NCBI GenBank assembly: GCA_002381695.1
Contig: DFXM01000032.1
Span: 55,702 to 87,987, forward strand
DNA from: Clostridium sp. UBA4108
Lineage (GTDB): Bacteria; Bacillota; Clostridia; Clostridiales; Clostridiaceae
Reading direction: 5' to 3'
DNA: 32,286 bases
A program made the position numbers and the translations under genes. Position 1 is the first letter of the stretch; the number at the start of each line of letters is the position of its first letter. Below the pieces are notes generated by a model that saw nothing but the letters and a program-made list of their open reading frames with translations, made no database searches and had not been told where the DNA came from. Below are positions 7,844-15,427 of the stretch, piece by piece.

Positions 7844-8536
7844 CTAACCAATTATTTCAAGAAAAGATGTAATTTTACCTTCGTGATGGCATTTATCTAA
7901 TACCCCAAATTCTGGGTCATAAAATTTACCTCTATAGTATAATACCCAGTGAGTATATTTAGGCATATGTACCGTAAGAATACTTATTTCTGAGTAATTT
8001 GGATTCTTTTTCGACAATCTGATGTTTTTTTCACTATGCTTAATCTTATAATAATCTAAAGCTTCTATTATTTGTCCTATTGATGTAGAACCTCTTGTTC
8101 TCATTATTTTTGCTACTTCTTCAATATCTCTGCCTGACAGCATTGCAACACATGCTTGCCCACACATTAAGTCAGTAGGTTGTGAAACATATGAGATACT
8201 ATCAATTCTTTGATAATATTCAGTGGATTTCTCATTACTATATACCTCAGCTTCACTTTTCCCTTTATCATTTAAAAGACTTATTGAAATATTCAACAAT
8301 GTGTCCTTATGAATCTTTAATCTTTTTTTTATTTCATTAGTTAGAAAAAAAGAATACTTTCCATTTCCTCTTGGCACAAGATTTAATTTAAACTCAACTT
8401 CATTTATTACTGATTTGACAGCTATAGAACCCTTTACACCAAATACTTCCCATACATTGAAGGGTAAATCAATTAATGTTCTACCTTTTAAAAATTGATC
8501 ATCATTTATTATAAAATCAAATTTATACTCAGACAT
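7844..8536 (-). CDS. DUF1905-like domain fused to a C39-like cysteine peptidase domain
   Basis: A 230-residue two-domain protein. Residues 1-90 look like a DUF1905 beta-barrel (FDFIINDDQFLKGRTLIDLP, then a GNGKYSFFL strand). Residues 115-215 look like a papain-fold C39-type peptidase: QPTDLMCGQACVAML with probable nucleophile Cys125, His196 in YTHWVLYY, and Asp207 in FYDPEFG. There is no ABC transporter domain and no signal peptide, so it is a stand-alone cytoplasmic protein. AGGAGG lies 10 nt before the ATG. The peptidase may be catalytic or may bind peptides. Domain assignments are by motif; the fusion is unfamiliar to me. Confidence 0.7.
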   Translation of the reverse strand: MSEYKFDFIINDDQFLKGRTLIDLPFNVWEVFGVKGSIAVKSVINEVEFKLNLVPRGNGKYSFFLTNEIKKRLKIHKDTLLNISISLLNDKGKSEAEVYSNEKSTEYYQRIDSISYVSQPTDLMCGQACVAMLSGRDIEEVAKIMRTRGSTSIGQIIEALDYYKIKHSEKNIRLSKKNPNYSEISILTVHMPKYTHWVLYYRGKFYDPEFGVLDKCHHEGKITSFLEIIG

Positions 8537-8583
8537 TATTTATTGTTCCTCCTATCTCATACCCTATATTTCACAATTATTTA

Positions 8584-8619
8584 GTGAAGTGCAACCTTTG
8601 GTTGCAACGAAAAGTTCAC
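8584..8619. other. Short nested stem-loop upstream of the C39-like gene
   Basis: TGCAACC (8590-8596) pairs perfectly with GGTTGCA (8600-8606) around TTT, and an outer stem GTGAA (8584-8588) pairs with TTCAC (8615-8619). It sits 48 nt or more upstream of the C39-like gene start. The rest of the gap to 8713 has a second small stem, CTTTTG/CAAAAG, and no gene. Function is unknown. Confidence 0.4.
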
Positions 8620-8713
8620 TGCATCCACAATAAAGTACGACAAAGGCGCAATGAAACTTTTGCTTTGCTCACTAGTAAAGGAGACTTTTGCGTAACAAAA
8701 GCAAATAAATGCA

Positions 8714-8819
8714 GCTCTCAAAAACATTATTTTTGTATTTAAATATATATATTTCCTTCATCCTTTATTTGAATAGCGAAACAAAAATACCATAAAATTC
8801 ATTTGAATAATACAGTATT
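8714..8819. repeat. Dispersed intergenic repeat, copy 1 (ends in terminator-like hairpin)
   Basis: This 106-bp stretch aligns along its length with 11083-11187, including shared TTATTTTTGTATTTAA, ATTTCCTT and ATCCTTTATTT. It ends in an imperfect hairpin (8786-8800 with 8805-8819, 11 of 15 pairs) whose minus-strand transcript is followed by TTTTTGTTT. The hairpin is 9 nt past the stop of the GNAT gene at 8829, so it is probably its terminator. The conserved part extends about 70 bp beyond the terminator, which a terminator alone would not explain. Confidence 0.6.
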
Positions 8820-8828
8820 ATGAATAAA

Positions 8829-9377
8829 TTATTCTATGACTAATACATTCGATAGTGGGGCACTCTCTTCTCTTAGAATTGATAGGAAATCCAAGTCATA
8901 GTATTTCCCTCTTGCAAAAAATGCTTTCCTCATAGTTCCCTCAAAGACAAAACCACATTTTTCAGCCACTCTTCTTGCTGCTACATTTTCCTTTACTGTA
9001 CATATTTGAAGTCTTTGTATCGGTTTAAGTTCAAATATGTATGCACAAAACAGCTTGATGGCTTCTGTAGCATAGCCTTTTCCTCTATCTTCTTTTCTGT
9101 AAATCTGACAGCCTATTTCATAGCCTTCGCTATCTCCAACTCCTTTGAAGAACGTAATGGCTCCCAATAGTCGACTGGACTTATCGATAATTAGCATTCT
9201 TCCAAAATTATTTTCCCAAAATCCTGCATCAGAGTAATACTTTTTTATCTTCATTTCATGATGGAGCTCAACTCCCAGATAATCCCCTCTGTGACATAAG
9301 TTATTCATTAAATCAAGCATTTCTTGTATATCCTCATCTTTAATCAATCTGAGATTAACGCCTTTCCCCGTTAACAT
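8829..9377 (-). CDS. GNAT N-acetyltransferase, RimJ/RimL-like
   Basis: A 182-residue GNAT of the ribosomal-protein-acetyltransferase type. The N-terminal LTGKGVNLRLIKDEDI is the usual RimJ/RimL entry strand. The acetyl-CoA loop RGKGYA is at 98-103, and motif B is NVAARRVAEKCGFVFEGTMR, followed by the family-typical KYYDLDFLSILREE. GAGGAGG lies 7 nt before the ATG. It appears to be a monocistronic unit: a repeat-borne terminator hairpin lies 9 nt after the stop and a palindrome (9441-9456, ATTATCC-AA-GGATAAT) lies about 65 nt upstream of the start. Confidence 0.92.
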   Translation of the reverse strand: MLTGKGVNLRLIKDEDIQEMLDLMNNLCHRGDYLGVELHHEMKIKKYYSDAGFWENNFGRMLIIDKSSRLLGAITFFKGVGDSEGYEIGCQIYRKEDRGKGYATEAIKLFCAYIFELKPIQRLQICTVKENVAARRVAEKCGFVFEGTMRKAFFARGKYYDLDFLSILREESAPLSNVLVIE

Positions 9378-9522
9378 ATCATTTCCTCCTCAAAACATAT
9401 GTTATTTTAAAACTGCCACTTTACTTTGCAACATCCTAATATTATCCAAGGATAATTATAGCATAACTTACAGGTAATCTCATTACAATTCTATTTAGAT
9501 TATAATTAATTCGATTTTATAA

Positions 9523-9556
9523 ATACCGTAGAATTCTTTTCCGAATACTACGGTAT
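9523..9556. terminator. Strong hairpin downstream of the AraC-type regulator gene
   Basis: ATACCGTAGAATTC (9523-9536) pairs with 9543-9556 at 13 of 14 positions around a 6-nt loop. It lies about 100 nt past the regulator's stop codon. Its sequence pattern (TACYGYA arms, AATTC inner stem) resembles the hairpins at 8786-8819 and 11152-11187. The minus-strand T-tract is poor (TATAAAATC), so termination efficiency is doubtful. Confidence 0.5.
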
Positions 9557-9654
9557 ATTAAGACTTTATTTATTTTTATAATCATTATATTTAAGGGAAT
9601 AAATACTATTGGTTAAGCAAAGGTTATACTCATAGTTCACGTTAGTAATAACAA

Positions 9655-10524
9655 TTATACATATGTCTTTTTCTCAACAGGAACCCATATTTCACAAAAA
9701 CAATCTGCCTCAAGATCTTCTGAATACAATTCAAAATCAGTGTCATCAAGGATACTATACTCTGAACCTGGAAGGAATTCTGAAAAGATTTTTCCCCATG
9801 TTTCTCCTATACAATCTCCAGTTTCACCAATGCATTTAAATACTGCCCATAATGTAGGTTTTACATCCCAGATAGTATATCCCTCTGGTACATTGCCACC
9901 ACTAAACTCCATGCCAATACCATAGTTAAAATGTGTACTTTCTTTTGATATTGGTGCACAAACTCCATAAACATCATGCTTACTAGCGTTTTGTTTCAAC
10001 TCATCAAATATACCATTATCAGCACATCTCTTCCAAAAATCTGGAATTTCAGTATTTCCCTCTTCCGAAATTGACTCATTTCTAAACTTTGTAACCTTAG
10101 CGAGTAATTTAAAGGGTTCTCTTTTTTCAATTCTGTAGTCCATAACAGTACCACCTTCCAATTTTATTTTAATGAGAAGGCGATTAAAAGATTTTAATTT
10201 CATACCTGCACGTCTTGCTACATTCGGTGTAATACCATGGAATCTGGTGAATGCCTTTGTAAAGCTTTCAGGTGAATCATAACCATATTTTAAAGCAATA
10301 TCAATTACCTTTATATCAGATATAGATAGTTCCTGACCAGCCATAGATAATCTTCTATTCCTAATATACTCATTTGCTGTAATACCAGTCATTAAACTAA
10401 ATGTCCTATGAAAATGATAGCTTGACATATAGACATATTTCGCAACATCTTCATAAGTAATGGGTTCTAATAGGTGTTCTTCCATATAATCTATTGATCT
10501 TTGCAAGTTTTGAATAAAATTCAT
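9655..10524 (-). CDS. AraC-family regulator with GyrI-like effector-binding domain
   Basis: A 289-residue regulator from the chosen start MNFIQNLQ, where GGAGGTG lies 7 nt upstream; an ATG seven codons earlier would swallow this site. Residues 1-105 carry two AraC helix-turn-helix motifs (YEDVAKYVYMSSYHFHRTFS and VIDIALKYGYDSPESFTKAF). After about 130 comes a GyrI-like/Rob-type ligand-binding domain, recognisable from YRIEKREPFKLLAKV and the C-terminal CEIWVPVEKK. Such proteins often sense amphipathic drugs or small molecules and control efflux or modification genes. A 13-nt palindrome, GTACAAATTGTAC, at 10540-10552 lies just upstream of the ribosome binding site and may be an operator. Confidence 0.9.
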   Translation of the reverse strand: MNFIQNLQRSIDYMEEHLLEPITYEDVAKYVYMSSYHFHRTFSLMTGITANEYIRNRRLSMAGQELSISDIKVIDIALKYGYDSPESFTKAFTRFHGITPNVARRAGMKLKSFNRLLIKIKLEGGTVMDYRIEKREPFKLLAKVTKFRNESISEEGNTEIPDFWKRCADNGIFDELKQNASKHDVYGVCAPISKESTHFNYGIGMEFSGGNVPEGYTIWDVKPTLWAVFKCIGETGDCIGETWGKIFSEFLPGSEYSILDDTDFELYSEDLEADCFCEIWVPVEKKTYV

Positions 10525-10539
10525 TTCTCTCACCTCCAT

Positions 10540-10552
10540 GTACAAATTGTAC
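10540..10552. promoter_or_regulatory. Palindrome upstream of the AraC-type regulator
   Basis: GTACAA-A-TTGTAC is a perfect inverted repeat 15-28 nt upstream of the regulator's start codon, next to GGAGGTG. It could be an operator for autoregulation. AraC proteins more often bind direct repeats, so another regulator or chance cannot be excluded. Confidence 0.3.
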
Positions 10553-10624
10553 TAAAATATAACTGTTACTTCCTATCCTACCTTGCTTTCATTTGTCTAA
10601 ATATCTAATATCCAGTTTATAGAT

Positions 10625-10987
10625 TTATTTGCTGTTTAAATAATTCTCGTGTTCAAGAATAAAATCTCTATTCATATTCTTCAAATGCTTCTTTTCAAAA
10701 GCTTCAGATAATTCATTCGACGTAATTCCATAACAAATCAATGCATTATTATAGAACATCATTACATCAACTAGTTATTCAACGAATGCAGCTCTTACTG
10801 TGACATCGTTCATGATATCATTTTCTCCACGTTTCTTAATGATTGATATGACTTCTCCCATTTCTTCTATCATCCACAATAAACAATTACGACCATTTTC
10901 TATAGAAAGTGGCGTCCATTTTCCTTTATATTTTTCTTGCAGTTCTTTTTGCATAGACATAATTTCTGATAATTTTAAATCTGACAT
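10625..10987 (-). pseudogene. MazG-like nucleotide pyrophosphohydrolase, nonsense-mutated
   Basis: The first 70 codons (10987-10778) encode a MazG-like protein (LSEIMSMQKELQEKYKGKW, then WMIEEMGEVISIIKK with the helix that normally holds metal-binding Glu residues). Codon 71 is TAA at 10777-10775. The same frame then continues for 49 codons to TAA at 10627-10625, encoding LVDVMMFYNNALICYGITSN and KKHLKNMNRDF, the usual second half of the family. The stop replaces an expected Glu in ...FVE(E)LVDV..., explainable by one GAA to TAA change. A truncated 70-residue product would lack the second metal-binding helix. Confidence 0.85.
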
Positions 10988-11082
10988 CTTTACACCTCAC
11001 ACTAATTGATTCTCTTTTGCTCATAGTAATACTTATTACGATTAATTATGGGATAATTACTATATAAATGCAATATTATTCA

Positions 11083-11187
11083 CCTCTCGAAAAAGTTATT
11101 TTTGTATTTAATACATATTTCCTTTATCCTTTATTTAAATTGCCACGTAAAAATACTGCAAAGTTCAAACTTGAACAGTGCAGTATT
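11083..11187. repeat. Dispersed intergenic repeat, copy 2 (ends in terminator hairpin)
   Basis: Second copy of the repeat seen at 8714-8819. It ends in a strong hairpin: 11152-11168 pairs with 11171-11187 at 15 of 17 positions (arms AATACTGCA and TGCAGTATT). The minus-strand transcript then runs into TATTTTTAC. It lies 83 nt past the stop of the cupin gene and is its likely terminator. The genes next to the two copies are unrelated (GNAT and cupin), so the repeat is dispersed rather than part of a gene duplication. Confidence 0.65.
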
Positions 11188-11269
11188 CAAGAAAATTATT
11201 CGTTTTTTAAGTAGTGCAGAAAACTTTCTACATATTTTTAATAGGTTCTTTTGATAAGTAGATGATGCC

Positions 11270-11836
11270 TTATTCAGCAGCTTCTGCCTCTGCTTTAGTT
11301 TTGTGAATCGTGCCATGGGGGTGTTGAGGTGGTGCATAGATAGAATACAATTTAAGTGGTTTATCACCAGTGTTGACTATATTGTGCCATTTGCCAGCAG
11401 GTATAATGATAGCAAAATCATCAGAGACTCTTCTTAGAAAATTCAAGTTATATTTGCTATTACCCATTTTAACAATCCCTTCTCCTTCTTCAATACGTAT
11501 GAATTGGTCAACATCCGGATGAATTTCTAAACCTATATCTTCCCCAACATTAATGCTCATCAATGTAAGTTGCAAGTGGTTACCTGTCCACAAAGCAGTC
11601 CGAAAAGCATTGTTTTGCTTAGTAGCCTCAGTAATATTAATTACAAAAGGTTCTGGTCCATAATCCTTTAAATCAGTTAAATAATTATTCTCTGCAAATC
11701 GCAAAGAATTGAAAAACCATGAATCATAATCTACCTCTTCATCGGTAACAGGTGTATACTCATCATCACACTGATTTGAGAAGCGTGTGTTATACCCATA
11801 ATGAGAGGGCGGATATTTTTTGTAATCATTGTACAT
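11270..11836 (-). CDS. Cupin-domain protein
   Basis: A 188-residue single-cupin protein. The first cupin motif is GLEIHPDVDQFIRIEEGEG (about 102-120) with His106 and nearby acidic residues as likely metal ligands. The second is IPAGKWHNIVNTG with His151. The N-terminal 80 residues are polar and aromatic-rich (YPPSHYGYNTRFSNQ) without a recognised domain, and the last residues KTKAEAEAAE form a charged tail. Proteins of this shape are annotated as mannose-6-phosphate-isomerase-like cupins; the substrate is not known. AAAGGA is 8 nt before the ATG. A 17-nt palindrome (11916-11932) lies about 80 nt upstream. Confidence 0.85.
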   Translation of the reverse strand: MYNDYKKYPPSHYGYNTRFSNQCDDEYTPVTDEEVDYDSWFFNSLRFAENNYLTDLKDYGPEPFVINITEATKQNNAFRTALWTGNHLQLTLMSINVGEDIGLEIHPDVDQFIRIEEGEGIVKMGNSKYNLNFLRRVSDDFAIIIPAGKWHNIVNTGDKPLKLYSIYAPPQHPHGTIHKTKAEAEAAE

Positions 11837-11915
11837 ATTTTTAATTCCTTTTAATTGCTTATAACATTATCATATGTTTTCTCTATATATAATGTGCTTC
11901 AGTTCATAAAAATGA

Positions 11916-11932
11916 TATGACTCGAGGTCATA
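11916..11932. promoter_or_regulatory. Palindrome upstream of the cupin gene
   Basis: TATGAC-TCGAG-GTCATA is a perfect 6-bp-arm inverted repeat with a self-complementary-like centre, 80-96 nt upstream of the cupin start and in front of TATATA-like sequence on the minus strand. It is a possible operator. The regulator is not identifiable. Confidence 0.3.
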
Positions 11933-12036
11933 ACAGCTAAAATTGAAAAATTCATTAATTACATAAGGCCCTAATCTTTAATTGAACACTTTTCCGTGCC
12001 TATTGCACAATTCTCTGTACCTTTGGTGCAACTCGC

Positions 12037-12063
12037 TAAATAAGTTGCTTCATAACTTATTTA
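12037..12063. terminator. Perfect 10-bp hairpin after the NIF3-family gene
   Basis: TAAATAAGTT (12037-12046) pairs perfectly with AACTTATTTA (12054-12063) around a 7-nt loop, 2 nt past the stop of the NIF3-family gene. The arm is AT-rich and the following minus-strand sequence has no run of T, so it is at best a weak terminator. Confidence 0.45.
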
Positions 12064-12065
12064 TA

Positions 12066-12821
12066 TTATTCAATATGTTCTTCCTTTATCTTAACAATTT
12101 CAATATCTTCATAAGTTTCCTTAAGTAACTCACATAAACTCTCCACTCCAAAAATTTCAGTGAAGGTATGACTTCCTACAATAAGATTTATATTTGCCTG
12201 TTTTGCATATTGAATGGTATACAATATCTTTTCTCCAGTAAAATATACATCGCATCCTAAATCTACAGCTTCCTTCATATCAATGGCTGAAAATCCTGCC
12301 CCTGTTACAACTCCTATTTTTTTAATGGATTTATCATTATTCTTCCAAACACGAACTGGTTCCTCTAACAGATTCTCTATGTTATCTGTTAAAATCTCAA
12401 GACTTATAGGCTCATCTATCTCTCCAACTCTTCCATTGTAGAATCCTTCCTCCTGAGCAAACTTTTCTGTAACTCTAAAATTTAATTTCTCAAGTAATGA
12501 AACACTTGTACCAAACTCAGCATCATCTAGGGGAGCATGTACATAAAAATGTGATATATTATTCTCTTTTAATATACTAATAGCCTGTTTCTTCATTCCA
12601 TCTATCCATTCCCATGCATCATGATGAGTTACTAGCAAATCTACTTTATTAATAACTGCCTCTTTAGCAGAGTCTGGAGTTAAATTAGTGCAATAGCCTA
12701 TTCTATTAAAATTATCTGAACCAATATTGGTAAAACCATACTCTCCTTTTCCATCTACTAAATCTAACTTTTCTTTCGTAAATACATCTATAATAAACTT
12801 TTCAAAATCTTTTACTAGCAT
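12066..12821 (-). CDS. NIF3/DUF34-family dinuclear metal-centre protein
   Basis: A 251-residue NIF3-like protein. The metal-binding signature VDLLVTHHDAWEW lies near residues 62-74, and the C-terminal part contains GSHTFTEIFG, corresponding to the second metal-ligand region. The central DAVVxGCDVYFTGE-like stretch (KEAVDLGCDVYFTGEKILY) is also typical. The family forms toroidal hexamers; GTP cyclohydrolase-like and metal-insertion roles have been proposed but the function is unsettled. GGAGGT lies 6 nt before the ATG. Shorter than bacterial YqfO (about 370 aa) because it lacks the inserted domain. Confidence 0.88.
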   Translation of the reverse strand: MLVKDFEKFIIDVFTKEKLDLVDGKGEYGFTNIGSDNFNRIGYCTNLTPDSAKEAVINKVDLLVTHHDAWEWIDGMKKQAISILKENNISHFYVHAPLDDAEFGTSVSLLEKLNFRVTEKFAQEEGFYNGRVGEIDEPISLEILTDNIENLLEEPVRVWKNNDKSIKKIGVVTGAGFSAIDMKEAVDLGCDVYFTGEKILYTIQYAKQANINLIVGSHTFTEIFGVESLCELLKETYEDIEIVKIKEEHIE

Positions 12822-12937
12822 ATTCTTACCTCCAGTTTTATATTGAATTTAAGTATCCTGCAATAAATGACCCTTGTAATCTTCTAACTTCATGTTTAAA
12901 ATGCACATAGTCATAATAAACATCTCATAATTTCCAC

Positions 12938-13399
12938 CTATTCCTCATTTAAAATCAATTCCATGATTTCATTTTTTATATTGAAGCCTTCTCTAGAATA
13001 GAAATTTACAGCCCTTTCACTTGGCCATACAAAAAGCAATTCTAACCCTTCCTCTTTAGCCCAAGCTATAGTCTGCGTTAAAAGTTCCTTTCCTACCCCT
13101 GTATTTCTATAACTTTCTTTGGTATGGACATTAGTTACATATCCAATTTCTCCATATAAATTTTGTGGTTTAGGAACTTTTCGTATTCTATTTATATATA
13201 TATTTGCAACAATTTCTCCATTATCTTCTGCTATCCAATATGCCCAAGTACCTCTCTCTAATCCTTCTTTTAAAAATGGTATACAAGCATCAACAAACTC
13301 TTCCTTAGACATGGTAACCTTATCTTCTTCATATTCATGTAACCATCTCATTTCTGCAAGGGAGTAAACATCCCTTGAATCAGCCATTCTAAAGTTCAT
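12938..13399 (-). CDS. GNAT N-acetyltransferase
   Basis: A 153-residue GNAT with acetyl-CoA loop RNTGVG at 98-103 after the strand GYVTNVHTKESY. The N-terminus MNFRMADSRDVYSLAEMRW resembles the aminoglycoside/small-molecule acetyltransferase branch. Motif B is RAVNFYSREGFNIKNEIMEL. It starts 6 nt after the stop of the preceding GNAT gene and is the last of a closely packed run (M28 peptidase, creatininase-like, GNAT, GNAT), which suggests polycistronic expression. The substrate is unknown. Confidence 0.9.
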   Translation of the reverse strand: MNFRMADSRDVYSLAEMRWLHEYEEDKVTMSKEEFVDACIPFLKEGLERGTWAYWIAEDNGEIVANIYINRIRKVPKPQNLYGEIGYVTNVHTKESYRNTGVGKELLTQTIAWAKEEGLELLFVWPSERAVNFYSREGFNIKNEIMELILNEE

Positions 13400-13405
13400 T
13401 TTCTT

Positions 13406-13864
13406 TTACCATACCTTTCTCATTTCATAAAATTCCTTTTCCTCACCATTTACATACCACATAAATTCTTCTCTAACTTTAAATCCTAATCTTTCATAAA
13501 CTTTTATAGCTCTTTTATTAAAGGTAGCAACTAATAATGATACCTGGTTAAATTCATGCTTTTCTCTTCCAAACTCTAAAAAAGCTGTTACTACTTCCGC
13601 TCCCATACCTTTTCCTGTTAATGAAGGTTTCATTTGAATACCAAATAGAGTTCCCTCCTCATCAAATTCGAAACAGCAGTTTCCCATTAATTCATTGCCC
13701 TCATTATATATAGCGTAGGCATTCTCCTGTTTATGAAGATTCATTGCCCATTCCTTTTTAGATTCAGTTTTGTCATTATCATAAAAAGAATACTCTCCTT
13801 CAAATTTCCAAGTTGCAATCTCTCTTGAATCAGCTTCTGTAGGTCTTCTAAATTCTAGCCTCAT
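13406..13864 (-). CDS. GNAT N-acetyltransferase, abutting a creatininase-like gene
   Basis: A 152-residue GNAT with acetyl-CoA loop TGKGMG at 83-88. The N-terminal RRPTEADSREIATWKFEGEY is shared by a subgroup of small clostridial acetyltransferases that includes YjdJ/RimI-like proteins. Motif B is NKRAIKVYERLGFKVREEF. The ATG follows the upstream TAA with no gap, and GGAGG lies inside the upstream gene about 9 nt away, so translation is coupled to the creatininase-like gene. The pairing hints that both act on a related nitrogenous compound, but this is only inference. Confidence 0.9.
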   Translation of the reverse strand: MRLEFRRPTEADSREIATWKFEGEYSFYDNDKTESKKEWAMNLHKQENAYAIYNEGNELMGNCCFEFDEEGTLFGIQMKPSLTGKGMGAEVVTAFLEFGREKHEFNQVSLLVATFNKRAIKVYERLGFKVREEFMWYVNGEEKEFYEMRKVW

Positions 13865-14584
13865 TTATAGTTCCTCCAATACATCTTTAATTTTCTTTAT
13901 TAATTGTTGCTTTTCTGCAAAAAGACGTTTTTCTCCTAATTCTCTAGATGTTTTATATTCTAATTCTTTTACTAACCCTAATTTAACATCACTGTTTTCC
14001 TCTCCTAGCTTGTCTATACTAACTAGCTGAGGTTTAATGTACATCATTTCACTAGTTTCTTCTACACCTGCATGTAAATAATCTTCTGTAGTAAGTTCTT
14101 TTGGATAAACAACTTTCTCTGAGTTCCATAAAATCACATTAAAATTATCATCCCTATATCTTTCTTCAATATTCTCCAGCAGAGATATCTGCTGTGGTGA
14201 TAAATGACCTGTACAAATAACTAGTAGCTTAAATCCATTTCTTTTAACATTCTCAACTAAATTTATTACTCTATGTGAAAAATGAAATTCATCTATTAAA
14301 AAGTTTCCTATTAGCTTTTCCTCTGCCACAGTTTCTAAATACCAATAGTTATTCCCATCCTTATTATATAAACCATCAGTTCCACAATATTCTGTAGGCA
14401 ATAACACTCCTCCTACATCACTCCATGCTTGTTCCATTACCCATTGAGCTCTCATGGCATCTGCCCCTAAAGGTAGATGGCTTCCATGCCATTCAATTGG
14501 GCTAACAGCCACATAAGCTATTGGGATTTGCTTCAAAATCTCCTTTAATCTACTTGGAGTAAGTTCAATTATTCTGCCGTGCAT
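13865..14584 (-). CDS. Creatininase-family amidohydrolase
   Basis: A 239-residue protein of the creatininase/MftE fold. The N-terminal metal motif is SPIEWHGSHLPLGADAMRA, giving Glu31, His33 and Asp42 as likely ligands. A downstream ICTGHLSPQQ takes the place of the more common NGHGGN. LPTEYCGTDGL and a C-terminal HAGVEETSEMMYIKP (with the ExS/E-T-S motif) also fit. Members hydrolyse creatinine, creatinine-like cyclic amides, or process small peptide precursors. No creatine-degradation genes are nearby, so the substrate may differ. GGAGG lies 8 nt before the ATG. It sits 44 nt after the M28 peptidase gene and directly before a coupled GNAT gene. Confidence 0.88.
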   Translation of the reverse strand: MHGRIIELTPSRLKEILKQIPIAYVAVSPIEWHGSHLPLGADAMRAQWVMEQAWSDVGGVLLPTEYCGTDGLYNKDGNNYWYLETVAEEKLIGNFLIDEFHFSHRVINLVENVKRNGFKLLVICTGHLSPQQISLLENIEERYRDDNFNVILWNSEKVVYPKELTTEDYLHAGVEETSEMMYIKPQLVSIDKLGEENSDVKLGLVKELEYKTSRELGEKRLFAEKQQLIKKIKDVLEEL

Positions 14585-14628
14585 ATTTTTCCTCCATAAT
14601 TAAAATTAATATTAATGATTAACTCACT

Positions 14629-15390
14629 TTACTGAGCCTTAAAAAATACTTCTAATCCGTTAACAATTTTACTTATATTATCATAGTTTAACTTTTCATA
14701 AGTATCCTCACCAGTATGCATATACGGTGTTACTCCTAATTCTGTAAGCTCAATTGCCTTATAGCCAACTTGCCAAAATGAGCCATGGTCATCTGTCCAC
14801 ATATCCTTACATCTTTTCAAAGTAAGTGGCATATGTGCTATTATAGAATTCATGAAATCTTCTGAATTCTCATCAGTTACATAAGTTAATGGATATTCCT
14901 CTGATATATCTCCCTGCCAAGTGCCTATTGTATCTAAGTTTATAACCCCCTCTAACTCTATTCCACTTTCCTTATACATTTTTGCAAGATGCTTACTCCC
15001 TATACCTCCAGCTTCTTCTAAGTTAAAGAGTATAAATTCAACATTTACTTTTAAATCTATCTCTTTTAATATCCTTGCTAACTCTAAAACTGCCGCTACT
15101 CCTGATGCATTATCATCCGCTCCTGGAGCAGAAACATCTTTTGAAGTGGAATCATAGTGAGCACATACTATATAGTTTTTATTCCCTCTATTATTTAACT
15201 TAGCTATTATATTATCGTAACTCTTTTCTTCATAGTTAAATAAATCTTTCTCAACAGAATAGCCCATGGCCTTCAATTCATTACTTATATATTGCCCCCC
15301 AATTTTATTTCCACTATGAAGATAATGCCTGCTTTCTATAGCTGATAATCCCTTTACATACCTTATTAAATTTTCTTTATTACATTCCAT
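14629..15390 (-). CDS. M28-family zinc aminopeptidase
   Basis: A 253-residue M28 peptidase. Two-zinc ligands can be read: His78 and Asp92 (AHYDS, then GADDNASG), Glu125/Glu126 (FNLEEAGGIGS), Asp153 (NLDTIG) and His225 (PYMHTGED). No signal peptide or membrane segment precedes the domain, so it is predicted cytoplasmic, unlike most secreted members. Length is that of a bare catalytic domain. AGGAGG lies 8 nt before the ATG. It heads the packed run with the creatininase-like and two GNAT genes, suggesting joint processing of a peptide- or amide-like compound. Confidence 0.9.
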   Translation of the reverse strand: MECNKENLIRYVKGLSAIESRHYLHSGNKIGGQYISNELKAMGYSVEKDLFNYEEKSYDNIIAKLNNRGNKNYIVCAHYDSTSKDVSAPGADDNASGVAAVLELARILKEIDLKVNVEFILFNLEEAGGIGSKHLAKMYKESGIELEGVINLDTIGTWQGDISEEYPLTYVTDENSEDFMNSIIAHMPLTLKRCKDMWTDDHGSFWQVGYKAIELTELGVTPYMHTGEDTYEKLNYDNISKIVNGLEVFFKAQ

Positions 15391-15427
15391 ATTCTTGCCC
15401 TCCTAAAATAAGCTTTATTTTTAGTTG

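Noticed and set aside
11131..11367. 78-codon frame overlapping the 3' end of the cupin gene
   Set aside because: Same strand but another frame of the cupin gene, running through its terminator hairpin; low-complexity product.
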